Assembly: GCA_963969595.1 (NCBI GenBank)
Contig: OZ018417.1
Coordinates: 22,384,501-22,448,500 of the forward strand
Direction: 5' to 3'
Source of the DNA: Neckera pumila
Lineage: Eukaryota > Streptophyta > Bryopsida > Hypnales > Neckeraceae
DNA: 64,000 nt
The notes below the pieces were generated by a model. That model did no database searches and had not been told where the DNA came from. It saw only the letters and a list, made by a program, of their open reading frames with translations. The translations under genes and the position numbers were made by a program. Of the stretch, positions 25,501-38,550 are shown piece by piece; position 1 is the stretch's first letter, and every line of letters starts with the position of its first letter.

Positions 25501-25930
25501 AATAAAATGAGTATTTACTGGCTTAAAGAGAAGTTTAAACAAATATTACTTTGTCTTTTACATTATGAGATGCCATGGAAGATTTGCTAATTGGATAAGT
25601 GCTTGGTCTAATAGACAATGTTTGAAGTGTTAAAGAGAATTTCAATTATGAGTCTAATTTAATGGATGAATAAGTGATAGCAATTGATCAATGTAGTTGA
25701 ATAGCTTTATTTTAGGTTGTCCAAAGTTGATGCCATATACTTGAATTTAGTGGATTGGTCCTTCCATTAAAATTAGCTTATCAACATTATTAGTTTTACT
25801 CTTTAAAATTTTTAGCGCCCTAAAATGGGTTTATGCATTTTTAGAACGTCATTTCTAAACTTAGAAATGTAAGAGTCACTTGAACTTGGATTCATTCTCA
25901 AGAGAATCAAGTTAGCTACCAAGTGGTGTA
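22542..25930. other. AT-rich intergenic DNA, no supported gene
   Basis: No recognisable coding region or repeat, apart from a short GA run near 23925-23937. Confidence 0.5.
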
Positions 25931-26857
25931 TTAACCCCTAAAAGCCCTTTGTCCCCTCGAGGGACAAATGCATTTTCGGGCAAGTACCTACGGGCTAAAA
26001 TTTTCTCCTAATTTTTTGAACCTTTTTTTAGAGGTAGAAAAGCTGATTAGCTTCATAAGAATATTATTTTTTTCACAGTTGGTGCTCGGGAACAAAAGTT
26101 ATGACCAAGTAGGCTCAAAACCGGGGACGGGGGGCAGCCAAAAAAAATTTGCAATTTTTTTTTTTTTTATTTTAGTATTTTTTTTCTCATAGATTATATT
26201 TTTGTCTATCTTAAGACTTTGATTCATTTCATTTGTATTTGTTATGAGGAAGTTATGGACATTCATTTTTGGGGGGCAATTAGAGCATCTTTTGAAAAAA
26301 ACAACTTGTGGGACTCATTTCTGGATGAAAATTTTTAAATTTTTAAATTTTTTTTTGGCATGGTTTAGTGTACATGCTAGAACAATCTCACCATTGGGAA
26401 TTGTGCATTTTAATTCCATCTAAAATATATGAATATTTTAGATTTTCCTTCTATCTCGTACCTACTTCTACTTAACAATTTTTTTAATAATGAAAATTAA
26501 GGTTTTTTGGATTTTTTTTCTTTTTGGTAGATTTTCAACTCAATTTTCCACTATAAAAATGTAAAGCTCAAAACTCTGTAGTGCAAATATTTTAAGTTAA
26601 AAATGTTCAAAGTCAAAAAATCCAGTCCCACAGTGTGCTAAATAATTTGTTTTTTTTACTTTAAACGTAGATATCTTGCAATCTGTGTGGTCAAAAATTC
26701 TGAAATTTTTTCTACACATTCTTATACTATTTAGGTGTAAGATCCTAAGGTTAAATGTGCAAAAAAAACATTTTTAATTTTTTTTCACTCTTTGCTAAAA
26801 AATGGCAATTTTAGGTGTTTTTTGGCATAAAAAAGGCCTTGGGCCTTTAGGAGTTAA
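25931..26857. mobile_element. TTAA-flanked piggyBac-like element, subfamily A, reverse orientation, young copy
   Basis: TTAA at 25931-25934 and 26854-26857. Termini are CCCCTAAAAGCCC and GGGCCTTTAGGAG. It is a near-identical sister of 21029-21959. The 70-80-residue open frame near its left end is shared by both copies but lacks any domain and is not a gene. Confidence 0.88.
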
Positions 26858-26978
26858 GATTTAGAAGAAGATTTACTATTGAGTGTACAACCAACCACTA
26901 GAATACACATCTTTCATTCTACCATGTTCAATCTTGAACTTTGGCTTTAGATTTATCACAAATCTTTTACTTATCTCA

Positions 26979-27694
26979 TCATACTACTAAAATCATAACT
27001 CCCTTTGTAATATCACAAATGCTACCATTAATAATAGGGGCTCATGCTTGCTATGCTATGCATTCATTGTATCACATATTAGTAAATTTTGATATATTTG
27101 AATGGAATGTATGATAATGATTTCAATAAGTCTTTGAAATAATTAATTTTAATATTTTGTAAAAAAAATTTAGTCATGCATACATAAAAATAGTTTTTTC
27201 ACACAATGTTATATTATAGAAATAGAGTAGTATTTTGCAATCAACTCTATAATATACCTTTTATAGCTTTTATGATTTCAAAATTCTATTGCTACTACCA
27301 AATGATTTGAGATTGAAGCGATATCAACTGAAGCAATTTTGAATTTCACAACAATTAAGTTGTTCATGAAGTTTTTGAAATTTACAAACTTTTCTTTTCA
27401 ATTCACCAAGTTTTTGGATTGCTATTATTTGTAACAATTGAGTCAACTTTTGAATGCATTACAATAAATGTGTATCTTTTACAATATTCACCATTGCATA
27501 TAATTCAGTCATCATTCAATAAATTTCTATTGTACATTTCAATATATGCTTACTTATAACAAAATTATACAAAGTTTTTAGTAATTTTTATTTGAAGATT
27601 TATTGAAATTTTTGTTCTGTATTTTATCTAATACAAAAAAATTCTAATAAAATTCTAATGATGAATCTATAGCATAGCAAGCGCCAACCGCTAG
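26979..27694 (+). mobile_element. Helitron-like non-autonomous element, copy 3
   Basis: It starts TCATACTACTAAAATCATAA directly after an A and ends GCCAACCGCTAG directly before a T, so it sits in an A/T dinucleotide without duplication, as Helitrons do. It is closely similar to 5255-5967 throughout, including the subterminal inverted repeat. No coding capacity. Confidence 0.55.
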
Positions 27695-29111
27695 TAATTA
27701 CTTAAATTTAACAATGAAGTGGTTAGTAACCTACATTTTTGTCAATTTCATAAATGATTAAGGAAAATTCAAAAAATGGCTAAAATTTGAAAAATTGTAC
27801 AACAATTTCAAAAAATCTAAGAAAATTTCATTGCTGCCAATTTTGAATATTCAAAAATTATTCTTGGAAAAATTTAGAAAAAGAAACACATTTATGTACA
27901 TTTAGAAAAAATCAATCCATTTGAAGAAGGGTGTCGTAAAATTAGGAAGAGCAAAGTGCGGAAAGCCAAGAAGAGCAAAGCAAGCTATCAAACTATCCAA
28001 ATGCCAACATTAAATTATTTTAGCACCAATGTCAAATCTAACCTAGATGTACAATATTGCAAGACCATTTTTTCACTCATTTCTTGGTCCTAAAAATACA
28101 ATACTTGCTTCCAAGCATGTGGAACTTGGTTACCTTGAAAATGAGCTGAAGATGCCAACTTTTTAAAATGTTATGTGTCTAAAAGAACCAGTCAAAGCAT
28201 AATATCAGCTACCCTAAAATATTGATTTTTTGCAATACCCTTCACTTATACGCTATAATCTTGCAATCTATGAATTAAATTGAAATCAAACTTTGTAGAA
28301 ATGATAATTAAGGACTTGGCTTTTTACAAGGTCCTGTGGTTAATTTGCATAAAAATGTCTCATCTTACTTTGAGCTTCAACTCATTATAACTTACAAAAT
28401 CAAGATCCAAAATACCTTGGAAATGGCTTTAAAATTTAAGGTTTAAGGTAGGGGAGGCAATCCATTTCCGATCACCTAAGGAATTACGCATATCTATATG
28501 GCAGAGTTCTTTAGTGTAGAAATTTTTATAGGTACAATATAGTGTTTGTAAAGGTTTCCATAATTTTTCAGATTTTTATTTCTCAAAAAGTATTTACTAT
28601 GGATTTTTTAGTTGAAGATTTTGTTTGACCCATTTTTGCTATAGAGACTTTCCTATTTCCAACCAAGGGTTGGCTGCAAAATCCACAAAATCCACCAAGG
28701 GTTGGTTGTAGTATTGGAAGTTTTGGAGGCAATCCTAATGTACCACAACTGCCTCGGGAACCATGCCATAATTAATCATTGTTCATCTCCTCCTTCTTGG
28801 AAAGAGAACAACATACATAACCACAACGGGGCATCGATCAGGAATGGGTTGCCTCCCCTAGTCTTGGCAATGTTGCTGTAGTGCCAATTGGAAAGAGACA
28901 TAGCACAAATTCATAAATGATTAACTAAAGTAAATAGGACCAGGGACAAAGTTCTATACTTATATCCATATACCAAGACATTGCAAACGTATGTGTAGTA
29001 AGGAGCATAGAAGGCGAAGCTTAATCATAGGCGGTTGTGAGATAAGAGATTGACTTGCAGAATAATTATCATCAAAAAAATATTTAGCATTAATTTCTTA
29101 AATCTCACAAA
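27695..29111. other. Intergenic DNA, no supported gene
   Basis: Nothing recognisable beyond a short direct repeat, CCAAGGGTTGG, near 28665 and 28698. Confidence 0.45.
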
Positions 29112-30035
29112 TTAATTTTTCTAAAGTCCAATTGTCCTTACTAGGATAATATAGATTTTGGGAAGGTTCATATGAGTTTAACCTTTTGTGAAATTTTGTG
29201 AAATTTTTTCATAAGATAGAAAAACTTATTGTTTAATTTGGAATATAATTTTTTTTCTATTGGTGCCAGTGAGCAAAAGTTATACTACAATATGTCCAAA
29301 TTTCTACTCAGTGGCAAAAAAAAATCTTCAAAAACTTGAAATAAAAATTTAAGATTTTATTTCTTATAGATTTTATTTTTTTTGCATGAAGACCTTTGAT
29401 TCATTCCATTTGGATTTGTGATGTGAAATTTATGGTCTTATGGAGCATCTTGTTTGCAAGCAATCAAAGCATCTTTTTGAAAAAATAATATATAGGATTC
29501 ATTTTTTAGCTCAATTTTCACATTTTTCAAAAGCAAAAAGTTCCACAAGATTAACATTTGATTGTTAGAACAACATTACCATTGGATTAGTGTGAACTAT
29601 TAATTCATTCCATCTTAGAGCTATTAATGATTTAGTTTTTTCTAATATCATATACCTTCTTTTACTTCAATTTTTTTAAAGAATGAAATTTGCTTTATTT
29701 TTTTATTATTTTTTCCTATACCCTCAACTCAATATATTGTGATAAAAAAATTTAATTCAAAATTTGTAGTGCAAAAATATTAAGTTAAGAGGATTCAAAA
29801 TCTCACAAACTAGTTTGCCACAATGCCCAAAACTATGATTTCTTTACTTTGGTCACATCTATCTTGTAATCTATGTGGTCAAAGTTTTTGAAATTTCTTC
29901 CACACATTCTCATACCAGTTTATTGCAAGATCCTACAATTATGTACGTAAATAGTATCACTTTTTTTTGCTCTTTGCACTAGAAATGACAATTTTGAGCT
30001 TTTTTATGAAAAAAGACCTTCAGACTATAGCAATT
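29112..30035. mobile_element. Degenerate TTAA-family element, subfamily A, reverse orientation
   Basis: It follows the subfamily A order: TTAA at 29112, CTAAAGTCCAATTGTCC, the TGGTGCC...GAGCAAAAGTTAT block, CATTACCATTGG, and the TCTTGTAATCTATGTGGTCAAA block. The right terminus near 30020-30035 is eroded (AGACTATAGCAATTA). An old copy. Confidence 0.6.
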
Positions 30036-30584
30036 ACTCCATAAAAAAACATAAAAGTTTATATTTTGCACCAACAAAATCGTATTTAATTTTATAGTTG
30101 TATTCACAATTTGATAAGCTTTTGACATTCTTCTATCTTGCCCTGAATCAATCATATTATTGAACCTAAAACTTATTGGAAACTTTGAATATATTCTCAA
30201 AATCCATTTATATATTCAAATTCATCATCTTATTTTCAGCATTCTTCAATAATATGAATAAAATTATTAGAAGAGGGTGAATATAAGATATAGAAATGTG
30301 CAAGGCCCCCGTGGCCTTGGCTCACTAGCTTTTGCTTTAGCATACAAGTGAGTTGGCTAGTCATGAATTTAACTCGAGCATTAGCGGGGTGCTTACCACC
30401 ACAAGTATAGGTGGTCAAATGACCTTGTCATCATATGAAGACTTGAGAATTTCTTAGGAGAAAGAACATGTCAATTCTTTATAGGATCTACCTCTTGACT
30501 GAGGTATTGAGGATAGAAACGACCATCGAAGGTAGAAGCACCTAATTGCAACACGACCCCTTCTCTAAAATCCCGAAAATGGCT
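30036..30584. other. Spacer between two TTAA-family elements
   Basis: No gene or repeat recognised. Confidence 0.4.
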
Positions 30585-31497
30585 TTAATCCCTAAATGAC
30601 CAAGGCCTTTTTTTTGCCAAAAAACAACTGCCATTTCTATAGCAAAGAGTAAAAAAAATTTGAAAATTGTTTTTTTTTTTGCACATCTAATTGTAGGATC
30701 TTACATCTAACTAGTATGGGAATGTGTTAAAAAAAATTCAGAATTTTTGACAATATAGATTGCATGATATTTGCGTTTAAAGTGAAAAAAACAAGTATTT
30801 CAGCACATTGTGGGACTAGATTTTATGACTTTGAGCATTTTTAACTTAACTTTTTTGCACTATAGAGTTTTGAACTTTACATCTTTATATTAGAAAATTG
30901 AATTAAGAATCGAGGGAAAAAAAATCCAATAAAACTTAATTTTCATGACTAAAAAAATTGTTAAGTAGAAGTAGGTACAAGATACAAGGAAAATCTAAAA
31001 TATCAGTATCCTTTATATGGAATTAGAAAGAACTAATTCCAATGGTGAGATTGTTCTAGAAAAAAAACTAAACCTTGTGGAACTTCTTTTTTTGAAAAAT
31101 CGTTAAAATTGCATTTAGAAATGAATCCTACAAGTTATTTTTTTCAAAAAGATGCTCTAAGTGCCCGAAAAACAAGATTATCCATAACTTTCTCATAAAA
31201 AATCCAAATGCAATGAATAAAAGCTTTCTAGATAGAGAAAAATATAATCTAGAAGAAAAAAAAGAAAAAAGAAAAATTACAATTTTTTTTGCTGCCTCCT
31301 GTCCCCTGTTTTGAGATTGTTTGGGCATAACTTTTTTTCTTGGTCACCGATTGAAAAAAAATTACATTCTTACAAAGCTTAGCAGTTTTTTTATCTTCCA
31401 AAATTTTTTCAGAAAATCACGACAAAAATTCAACCCGTAGGTACTTCTCCAAAATCCCATTTGTCCTCCGACGGGACAATGGTCCTTTAGGGGTTGA
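30585..31497. mobile_element. TTAA-family element, subfamily A, forward orientation
   Basis: TTAA at 30585-30588, left terminus TCCCTAAATGACCAAGGCC, right terminus GGTCCTTTAGGGG followed by TTGA (31494-31497, one mismatch to TTAA). Internal blocks match 32544-33473 in the same order. Confidence 0.8.
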
Positions 31498-32271
31498 ATG
31501 TACACTTTCTTGACTCAAAAGCAATACAGCTTTTGAGAAGCAACTAATAAGAGGTGAGGAGATTTTAAAATCAACTAATGAAAGTTGAGACATTTCATGC
31601 TATAAGGGTGTCCATTGAAGGTGAATCTATTGTTAAGTATAGGCTTTGTTTTGAACTTTGAAAATTTGTAAATTATTACAAAAGCCTATAAAAATTACAA
31701 AACCACTGGGGTTACATTTCTTTGAAGTTTGCTAATAATATTCATGCAGCTTAGATAATTGAGCCATTCTCCAATAAATGCTTCATTCATGTTGTTCTTT
31801 AAGAATGGAGTTAACCTTCTTCTTGTTTAAAAACGTGCAACAAGTGATTTCAACACTAACTTTGTTACTAGAATTGCTCTCTAGAAGAACTCGGGACAAT
31901 ATTTGTTGATTCTAGGTCCACCCACATAACATTGAGTAGCAGTTACTGGTATTGCCTTCCCCAAGACGGAATGACGTGGAATATACCACATCATTTCATC
32001 CAAGGGATGAAATGGTGTGGTATATTCCACACCAAATTAGTAACTATAAGGGCACTTGACAAATTTTGTCAGAACTCAATTGGGTTTTTAGGTCAATTAC
32101 AAGGTCGTAGTTGCACATTGGGGTCAATGGCAAATTAAGTACTTTGAATAAAATTGTAAATAAAATAGCAAACTTATTCAAAATGGCAACCAATTTATAG
32201 CGATCAATTATCTCAATGCTTGAATTACATCACTTTAATGTGATTGTCATTCATGTTTTGTATATTCAAGT
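31498..32271. repeat. Spacer with a 26-bp-arm hairpin at 31976-32030
   Basis: The arms at 31976-32001 and 32005-32030 are complementary at 25 of 26 positions with a 3-base loop (GTGGAATATACCACATC...). No gene is seen in the rest of the spacer. Confidence 0.7.
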
Positions 32272-33598
32272 GACAAGAGAAGCTTTTCATATAACCATGG
32301 GGTGGTAGGAGGTAGAACAACATTTCTTTAACATTTTTGACTTAATTATATGCTTGAAAACACATTTCTTTAACATTTTAAAAAAATCCTCTCTCAAATT
32401 TGTTCATAACTTTTGATTGGAGATTCAAAACGCCAAACGGATTTTTGGAGGAAAAACTTGTCTTCATCCACCAAATTTTTTTAGTTCAAAGTTTTTTGAG
32501 AAAAGTTATTGTACTATGCATAAATGAGGTCTAAAATTATACTTTAACCCCTAAAGGACCAAGGCCTTTTTTTGCCAAAGAACTCTCAAAACTGCCATTT
32601 CTAGAGCAAAGAGTGAAAAAAATCTGAAAATTGTTTTTTTTGCACATCCAACCATTAAATCTTATACCTAACTAGTATGACAATGTGCGGAAAAAATTTC
32701 AAAACTTTTGACCGCACAGATTGCAAGATATATGCGTTCAAAGTGAAAAATACAAGATTTTCAGAACATTGCGGGACTAGATTTTTTGACTTTGAACATT
32801 TTTAACTTAAATTTTTTGCACTACAGAGTTTTGAGCTTTAAATCTTCATAGTGGGGAATTGGGTTGAGAGTTTAGGAAAAAAAACGAAATTCAAAATTAC
32901 TTACTTTTCATTCTTAAAAAAATTGTTAAGGAGAAGATACTACAAGATAGAAGGAAAATCTAAAATATTAATATCTTTTAGATGGAATTAAAATGCACTA
33001 ATCCCAATGGTGAGATTGTTCTAGCAAGAAAACTAACCATGTGGAACTTTTCTTTTTGAAAAATTGCAAAACTTGCATTCCAAAATGAATCGTACAAGTT
33101 ATTTTTTTCAAGAAGATGCTCTAATTGCCCAAAAAACAAGATTGTCCATAAATTTCTCATAAAAAATCTAAATGAAATGAATCAAAGCTTTCCAAGTAGG
33201 CAAAAATATAAGCTACAAGGAAAAAAGAATTAAAAAAAAATTAAATTTTTTTGTAAAATTTTTTTGTTGTCCCTTCTCCCTTGTTTTGAGCTTATTTGGG
33301 CATAACTTTTGTTCCCGGGCACCAATTGAAAAAAAGATTATATTCCCACAAAGTTTATCATTTTTTCTATCTTCAAAAAAAGTTTCAAAAAATCACAACA
33401 AAAATTCAGCCCGTAGGTACTTGCCCAAAATCCCATTTGTCCCCCGAATGGGCAATGGTCTTTTAGGGGTTAAACACAATTCTTTGTTTTTGACTTAACT
33501 ATGTGCTTGAGAAACTACAAGTTCTAATTTATTTATCCCACATGGGTTGTTCTACCTCCTACCACTCTATGCGTATATATAGAGTTGTTTTCACTTGA
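32272..33598. mobile_element. Long-arm foldback element, copy 3, interrupted by a TTAA element
   Basis: The left arm (32272-32543) and right arm (33474-33598) match the foldback elements at 42105-42755 and 43262-44805, with shared blocks CGGATTTTTGGAGG, TATGCATAAATGAGGT and CTACCTCCTACCACTCTATG. The left arm is partly deleted. The TTAA element at 32544-33473 sits inside. The outer limits, near CAAGTGA/TCACTTG, are approximate. Confidence 0.6.
32544..33473. mobile_element. TTAA-flanked piggyBac-like element, subfamily A, forward, young copy
   Basis: TTAA at 32544-32547 and 33470-33473. Termini are CCCCTAAAGGACCA and TGGTCTTTTAGGGG. It is nearly identical to 39867-40795; I noticed only a handful of differences over about 925 bases. 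No coding capacity. Inserted in a foldback element. Confidence 0.9.
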
Positions 33599-34436
33599 AA
33601 CCCAAAATATGTTATTGATTGCAAATTGTTGTAATGCATTACACATTGGATTCTTTGTCAACATCTTTTTCTAGAAACATTTGTTGATTTTGTATGTTTG
33701 GTCCTAAAGTTAGCAAAAGAAAATGAAACATATTATAATGGATTGGCACTATTTTGGTATTCAAACTTACATTAATTATATAAGGATGAATTTTGTGGAT
33801 GAGGACTCTAGAGAGGGAAAGGCAGCCTCTCTAAAAGCTATTGAATGTTATGCAAGTCTAGTAATAAGTTTGTCAAATTTTCCATAATTTAAATCACTGA
33901 GTTTGTGAGTGAGCACATAGTGTACATTCAAGTCAAATTTGGCATTCAAATGTTCAAATAATTTAATTTTGGGATTTGACAATTTGATACCTTGATTTGA
34001 TGTGTTTTGCTTTCGACACATCGATCTTTCAAATTTTTGAATTTTTGATTTCACTTTGATGAAATGGATTGAGATTTTCTATTCATGCCTAAATGTGTTC
34101 TTTTTTCAAAATTTTCTTAAGAAGAATAAGTTTTTGGATATTTAAAATTGGTAGCAATGAAGTTTTCTCAGCTTTCCAGAAATAGTTGTACAATTTTCCA
34201 AATTTTAGAAATGTTCTAATTTTTCCGTATTAATTATTTACAAAACTGACCTGAACTTACAGTATTGTAAGTAGGGTTAGGTCTGAGGTCTGGCTGGTCT
34301 GGAATTTGCCTGACCCTTTAGGGTAAACTCACTCGTGCCTCCTAGGTCGTACTCTCATTTTGCAATGATTTCTTCCTTTCATTTGCACCCCACAGAATAA
34401 ACCAAATTAAATAAATAAATAAAAATTTAAAGCATT
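33599..34436. other. AT-rich spacer, no supported gene
   Basis: No gene or repeat recognised. Confidence 0.4.
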
Positions 34437-35540
34437 TTAAGCATAAGCTCCTAAGTCATTTTTTTCATCAAATTCCACTCAAAACTATCATTTCTATTAC
34501 AAAGTGCAAGAAGTTTAGAAATTGTTTTTTTTACATATCTAACTATAGGATATTGCGCTAGACTAGTATAAGAGTGCGGAAGAAATTTCATAAGTTTTTT
34601 TTTTTTTTTAGTTTTTTTTGAACAAATGGGAGACCCATTGCATTAAAAAGAAAAAATCAAGTATAAAACTAGCCAAGTCCAAAGGCTGGTCAAATGAAGA
34701 GAAATGAGCAAGGACAAAAGAAAAAGAACAAATCAAAGAGAGCAGAAGAGAACTACAATTTCATAAACTTTGACGTCGTGGATTGCAAGGTGTTTGCGTT
34801 TGAAGTGAAGAAATCCATTTTCTTGCACCTTGCTTGTCTAGATTTTAAGGCTTTGAATGTTTTTAGTTTAAAATTATTGCACTACACATGTTGAGTTAAA
34901 AAAAAATAATGTTGATTCATTGAATTGAAAGTCTAGGATTTTTTTATAAAAAACAACACACACTTGATTTTCATTCTTTAAAAATTGTTAAGTAGAAATA
35001 GGTCCAAGATTGAATGAAAAACTAAATTGTTAATAGCTCTAAGATAGACTTGAAACACAATAATTCCAATGGTAAGATTGTTCTAGCAAGCTAATTAAAC
35101 CTTAGTGAACTTTGTTTTTTGAAACTATGGAAAAATTGGGTTAAAAAATGAGTCCAATAGTTAGTTTTTCAAGAAGATATTTATATTGCCCAAAAAACAA
35201 GATTGTCCATAACTTTCTCATCACTAGTCCAAATAGAATGATAAATTAAATCCTTCTACACAGGTAAGAAAATTTTCTATGAGAAAAAAAAAATTTGAAA
35301 TTTTTATTTTTTGTCTTTTTGTGATTTTTTTGGTGTTGCCTAGCAAACCCCGTTTGGAGCTTAGGGTGAAATTTTTTTTGCTTTCCGACACCAATAGAGA
35401 AAAATATATATTCCAAAAAAGATGATGTATTTTCTATTTTCTAAAAAAACTTCCAAATATCATGATGAAAATTGAGTCCATAGGAGCCTATCCAAAATCC
35501 ATTTTGTCCGCCAAGGGATCAATAGGACTTTAGGGATTAA
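34437..35540. mobile_element. Old TTAA-family element, subfamily A, with a nested retroposon
   Basis: TTAA at 34437-34440 and 35537-35540, right terminus GGACTTTAGGGA, left terminus eroded (GCATAAGCTCCTAAGTC). Internal order matches subfamily A (GGATTGCAAGGTGTTTGCG, CAATGGTAAGATTGTTCTAG, AACAAGATTGTCCATAAC). The extra length is explained by the insertion at 34594-34756. Confidence 0.65.
34594..34756 (-). mobile_element. Truncated retroposon (LINE-type 3' end) with 10-bp duplication
   Basis: AATTTCATAA occurs at 34584-34593 and again at 34757-34766, flanking a 163-bp insert. The insert ends on the minus strand in a poly(A)-like run after TTTTAATGCAATGGGTCTCC. Tail plus target duplication fits LINE-mediated retroposition. 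Related minus-strand tails occur near 38020-38258 and 55508-55580. Confidence 0.7.
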
Positions 35541-38019
35541 AAACATATTGAATTGAGATAAGAGGATAATGTCTAATCAACTTATTTATAATTTGAATTT
35601 ACTATAAGAACTCAAGTTACAATCAAGAAAGTCTTCTTTGAAGTTCTAAGGTCATACAAAATTATACTCCGTAATATTTTTCAAAACTTGCTTTAATCCC
35701 TCAATGCTCAACCATCCAATAGGTGGATGCTGGATGTTGCAAAAATTGCACTTCATTCAATTATTGTTGAAATGTATGAGCAACCAAAAATTTATTGTTG
35801 AATGTTCAAACATAACTTATTTAAACCAAAAATACAGATGACTTTCATCCAATTTGTGTAGGAGAATTCTTAGAGTTTATGATTTGAAGGTAGAATCCTT
35901 TTGGAGGGGGAGCATCTACAAAACTTTCTAGAGAAAAAGATGTCACATGCACTGATTATAAAAGATGCCTTTTTATTGTATTTGACAATTTCTACCTCCT
36001 TGCATTTGATATAAATATCAACCATTTAAATTGCTTTAAAAAAATGAGTTCAACTAACTAATTGAAGCTTATTAAGTCTAGTCTCTAACCCAATTTGAAA
36101 TTTAAGGAACTCCCAAAAATTAAATGTTTAATTGTCTTTTTAACCTTGAACCTATTATTATGGTCTATTGAATTTTTAATTATAGAACAATATAGAAATG
36201 TGGTTTGTATCATGATCTTCTACATTTTAAGCCCTTAAGGACCATGATTGAGTGCAACTTTTGTACAATGAATGAACGGAAATACATCCCAAATTCACCG
36301 AAATGCATTTTTTCATCCATCTATTTTTTTTAAGGTTCTTGCATTAATTCTTTAGCATTTATACGGTATAGATTATGAAGATTTTGTTTTGCAAGTATTC
36401 TATATTTTAAAAGGTATCAGTAGGTCTAGCCTCAAAAGATGAGTTTTTCAGTTCAAAAAATGACTCTTCAAAAACAACTTGAATAAAAAAAATCATAAAT
36501 ATTCAATCTAGAATCGATTTAAAAAGGAATTTCCAATTTTTGGCTTCTAATTTTATTATAAAATATTGATTTGTGAATTTGTTGATCTAATCGTATGGAT
36601 GTGATCTATAAACCATATTTTATAACTTGTTTAAGAGCCATCATTAAGATGTTGTTCTAAGTTGGAAATTTAGATACCCCCTAATCCTTTAGATTTTAAT
36701 GTTCACCTTTATTCAAAATTTTCATTTTATAAATTATTTTGTACTTTTTGCAAATTTTCTTCACATTTTCTTCAAACATTTACAATGAAACAGTTTGAAT
36801 CTTTTATGACCTGTACAAGACATGCAAGTTCATTTCTAGGAAAAAGAATCCATGCATTTTAATGGCAAAATAGAACATTTAGAGTGGAGAGACTTATAAC
36901 ATTCAGTAGCATGTGTTGATGTTGCCTTGGTTCTACAGTGATGGTGTGCCTCTACATCCTCCACCTGTCTAATTCATCAATAGTTACTAATGAAATTCAC
37001 CTCACTGTCACTTTATTTGCATTCAACTTGGACTGTTCTCTTTTTGTGAGGACAGACTCTTGCAAGCATCCTTGTATGGTTGGTGGCAAGTTTTTTCACG
37101 TAGACCAACCAAGACTGGCCATCACTCCCACCAAGACAACACCATCCCCATTTTCCGCGATCTCAGCCCCACCCCCGCCCACGATGATCCTTTTGCATCC
37201 CGTACTACCCCATCAGGATAACTTCAGTTCCATTTCTTCATTACTTGAAACTGAAACCTCATCCATTATTGCCAAGTGGGTTGGAAGAAGAATGTTATCA
37301 TGCAAAGTTTCATCAAGCTGGTTTGTTGATCAGTTCTATTCATTTGCAAGTGAAGGGAGCAACTTGGTATAATCTATCACGGCCGCTTTCCATTCATTTG
37401 TACGGGTATGTGCACCCATAATCAAACACTGCCTCCAAGTGCATCACCTTTATTTGGATCCCAAAGTGACACTTTTTCTTAGATACTGATTAAGCAAAAT
37501 GTACACAATCAAAACATGAGAGTACCCAGAAAGAATACTTTGAAAATTCATGACTAATTCAAAACAAATTCATACAATGTCCAAATAATATATGCTAAAA
37601 GGTGTTGGAATCTTGTTTTAGATGTCAAAAAAATTTAACAATTTTTTTTAATGTTTGATAATAGAAACTAGATTTGGTTGTAATTAGTGACAAGAATAGA
37701 TGTGCATACCTTAAAGTACATCATATTTAACTTTCACATCATTAGATTGAAACAAAAAGTTTTTTTAATTTTTTAATTTTTTTTTACTCAAATAAAGGAA
37801 ATTCTTTACTGCAAGAAGTAAAATACAAGTGTCTAGCTCCAAGCAGCCTAGGGTGAGTCATAACAAAATAACTGAAAGAAACAAAAAGATTCAGGCATCA
37901 ATGTCCAAGATCCAAACTAAAGTGGATACCGTTAATATACGCTATTGACCCAAAACCGTCATCATCATACTATGTGGGAGAAACAATTTTGGAATCTCGA
38001 CCAAAAAAACTTTGACCTT
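35541..38019. other. Mostly unassigned intergenic DNA
   Basis: A possible very old TTAA element lies at about 36227-36699 (TTAAGCCCTTAAGGACC at the left, CCTTTAGATTTTAA at the right). At 36910-37480 the composition is more balanced and an open frame of about 144 codons exists on the plus strand, without recognisable domain. An A-rich/T-rich retroposon tail may lie near 37755-37870. Nothing else is supported. Confidence 0.35.
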
Positions 38020-38258
38020 TCTTAGATTTATTTATTTAATTTTGAACAAATAGAAAAAATCATTGCATTAAAATGAACCCAAAACACCAGCCAAGCCAAG
38101 AGACTCGCTAATGAAGAGAATAAGAACCAAAACCATTGACAATAGAAAGAGAGACAATGTTTAAAAAAGTGGTTGCACACCCCTGTGAGCCTCCACCTCC
38201 CAAAGTGAAAAATCAGCGTCCGTTGGATGAGACTAAAAAAACCTAAGACTACCCTCAA
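38020..38258 (-). mobile_element. Retroposon (LINE-type) 3' end
   Basis: On the minus strand this reads GGCTTGGCTGGTGTTTTGGG, then TTTTAATGCAATGATTTTTTC, then ATTTGTTCAAAATTAAATAAA. It parallels the insert at 34594-34756. The 5' limit is unclear and no reverse transcriptase remains. Confidence 0.5.
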
Positions 38259-38284
38259 CTACCATGCAATGTGATTTAAGAAAG

Positions 38285-38550
38285 TAACAGCCATGCAATT
38301 TGAAGAGAAAACAATAACCCCTTCAAAAAATCAATAGCCTTGAGATTCAAAAAGAAAACAATAACGATAAGATTTGATTTGAGGAAAAAAAGCAAATAAA
38401 AAATGAAAAATCAACAACCATGCGATTTGAAAAGAAAACAATATAATTCGCCTTCACAATTAGCAACCATGCGATTCAAAAAGAAAACAATACCCACCCT
38501 TGAAAATTAACAGCCATGCAATTCAAAAAAGAAAACAAAAGCCGTGTGGT
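38285..38550. repeat. Minisatellite, about 45-48-bp period
   Basis: Five units of CCATGCGATTYRAAAAGAAA start near 38291, 38336, 38417, 38463 and 38511. The gap between the second and third is longer, about 82 bases. Confidence 0.7.

Noticed and set aside
21066..26192. Near-identical 74-codon frames at 21066 and 25968, and the 60-codon frames at 32978 and 40301
   Set aside because: They are conserved only because the transposable elements containing them are recent copies; composition is low-complexity and lacks domains.
36938..37372. 144-codon open frame on the plus strand with a Pro-rich part
   Set aside because: No recognisable domain, no supporting neighbours and no repeat homologue; kept only as a note in the region entry.
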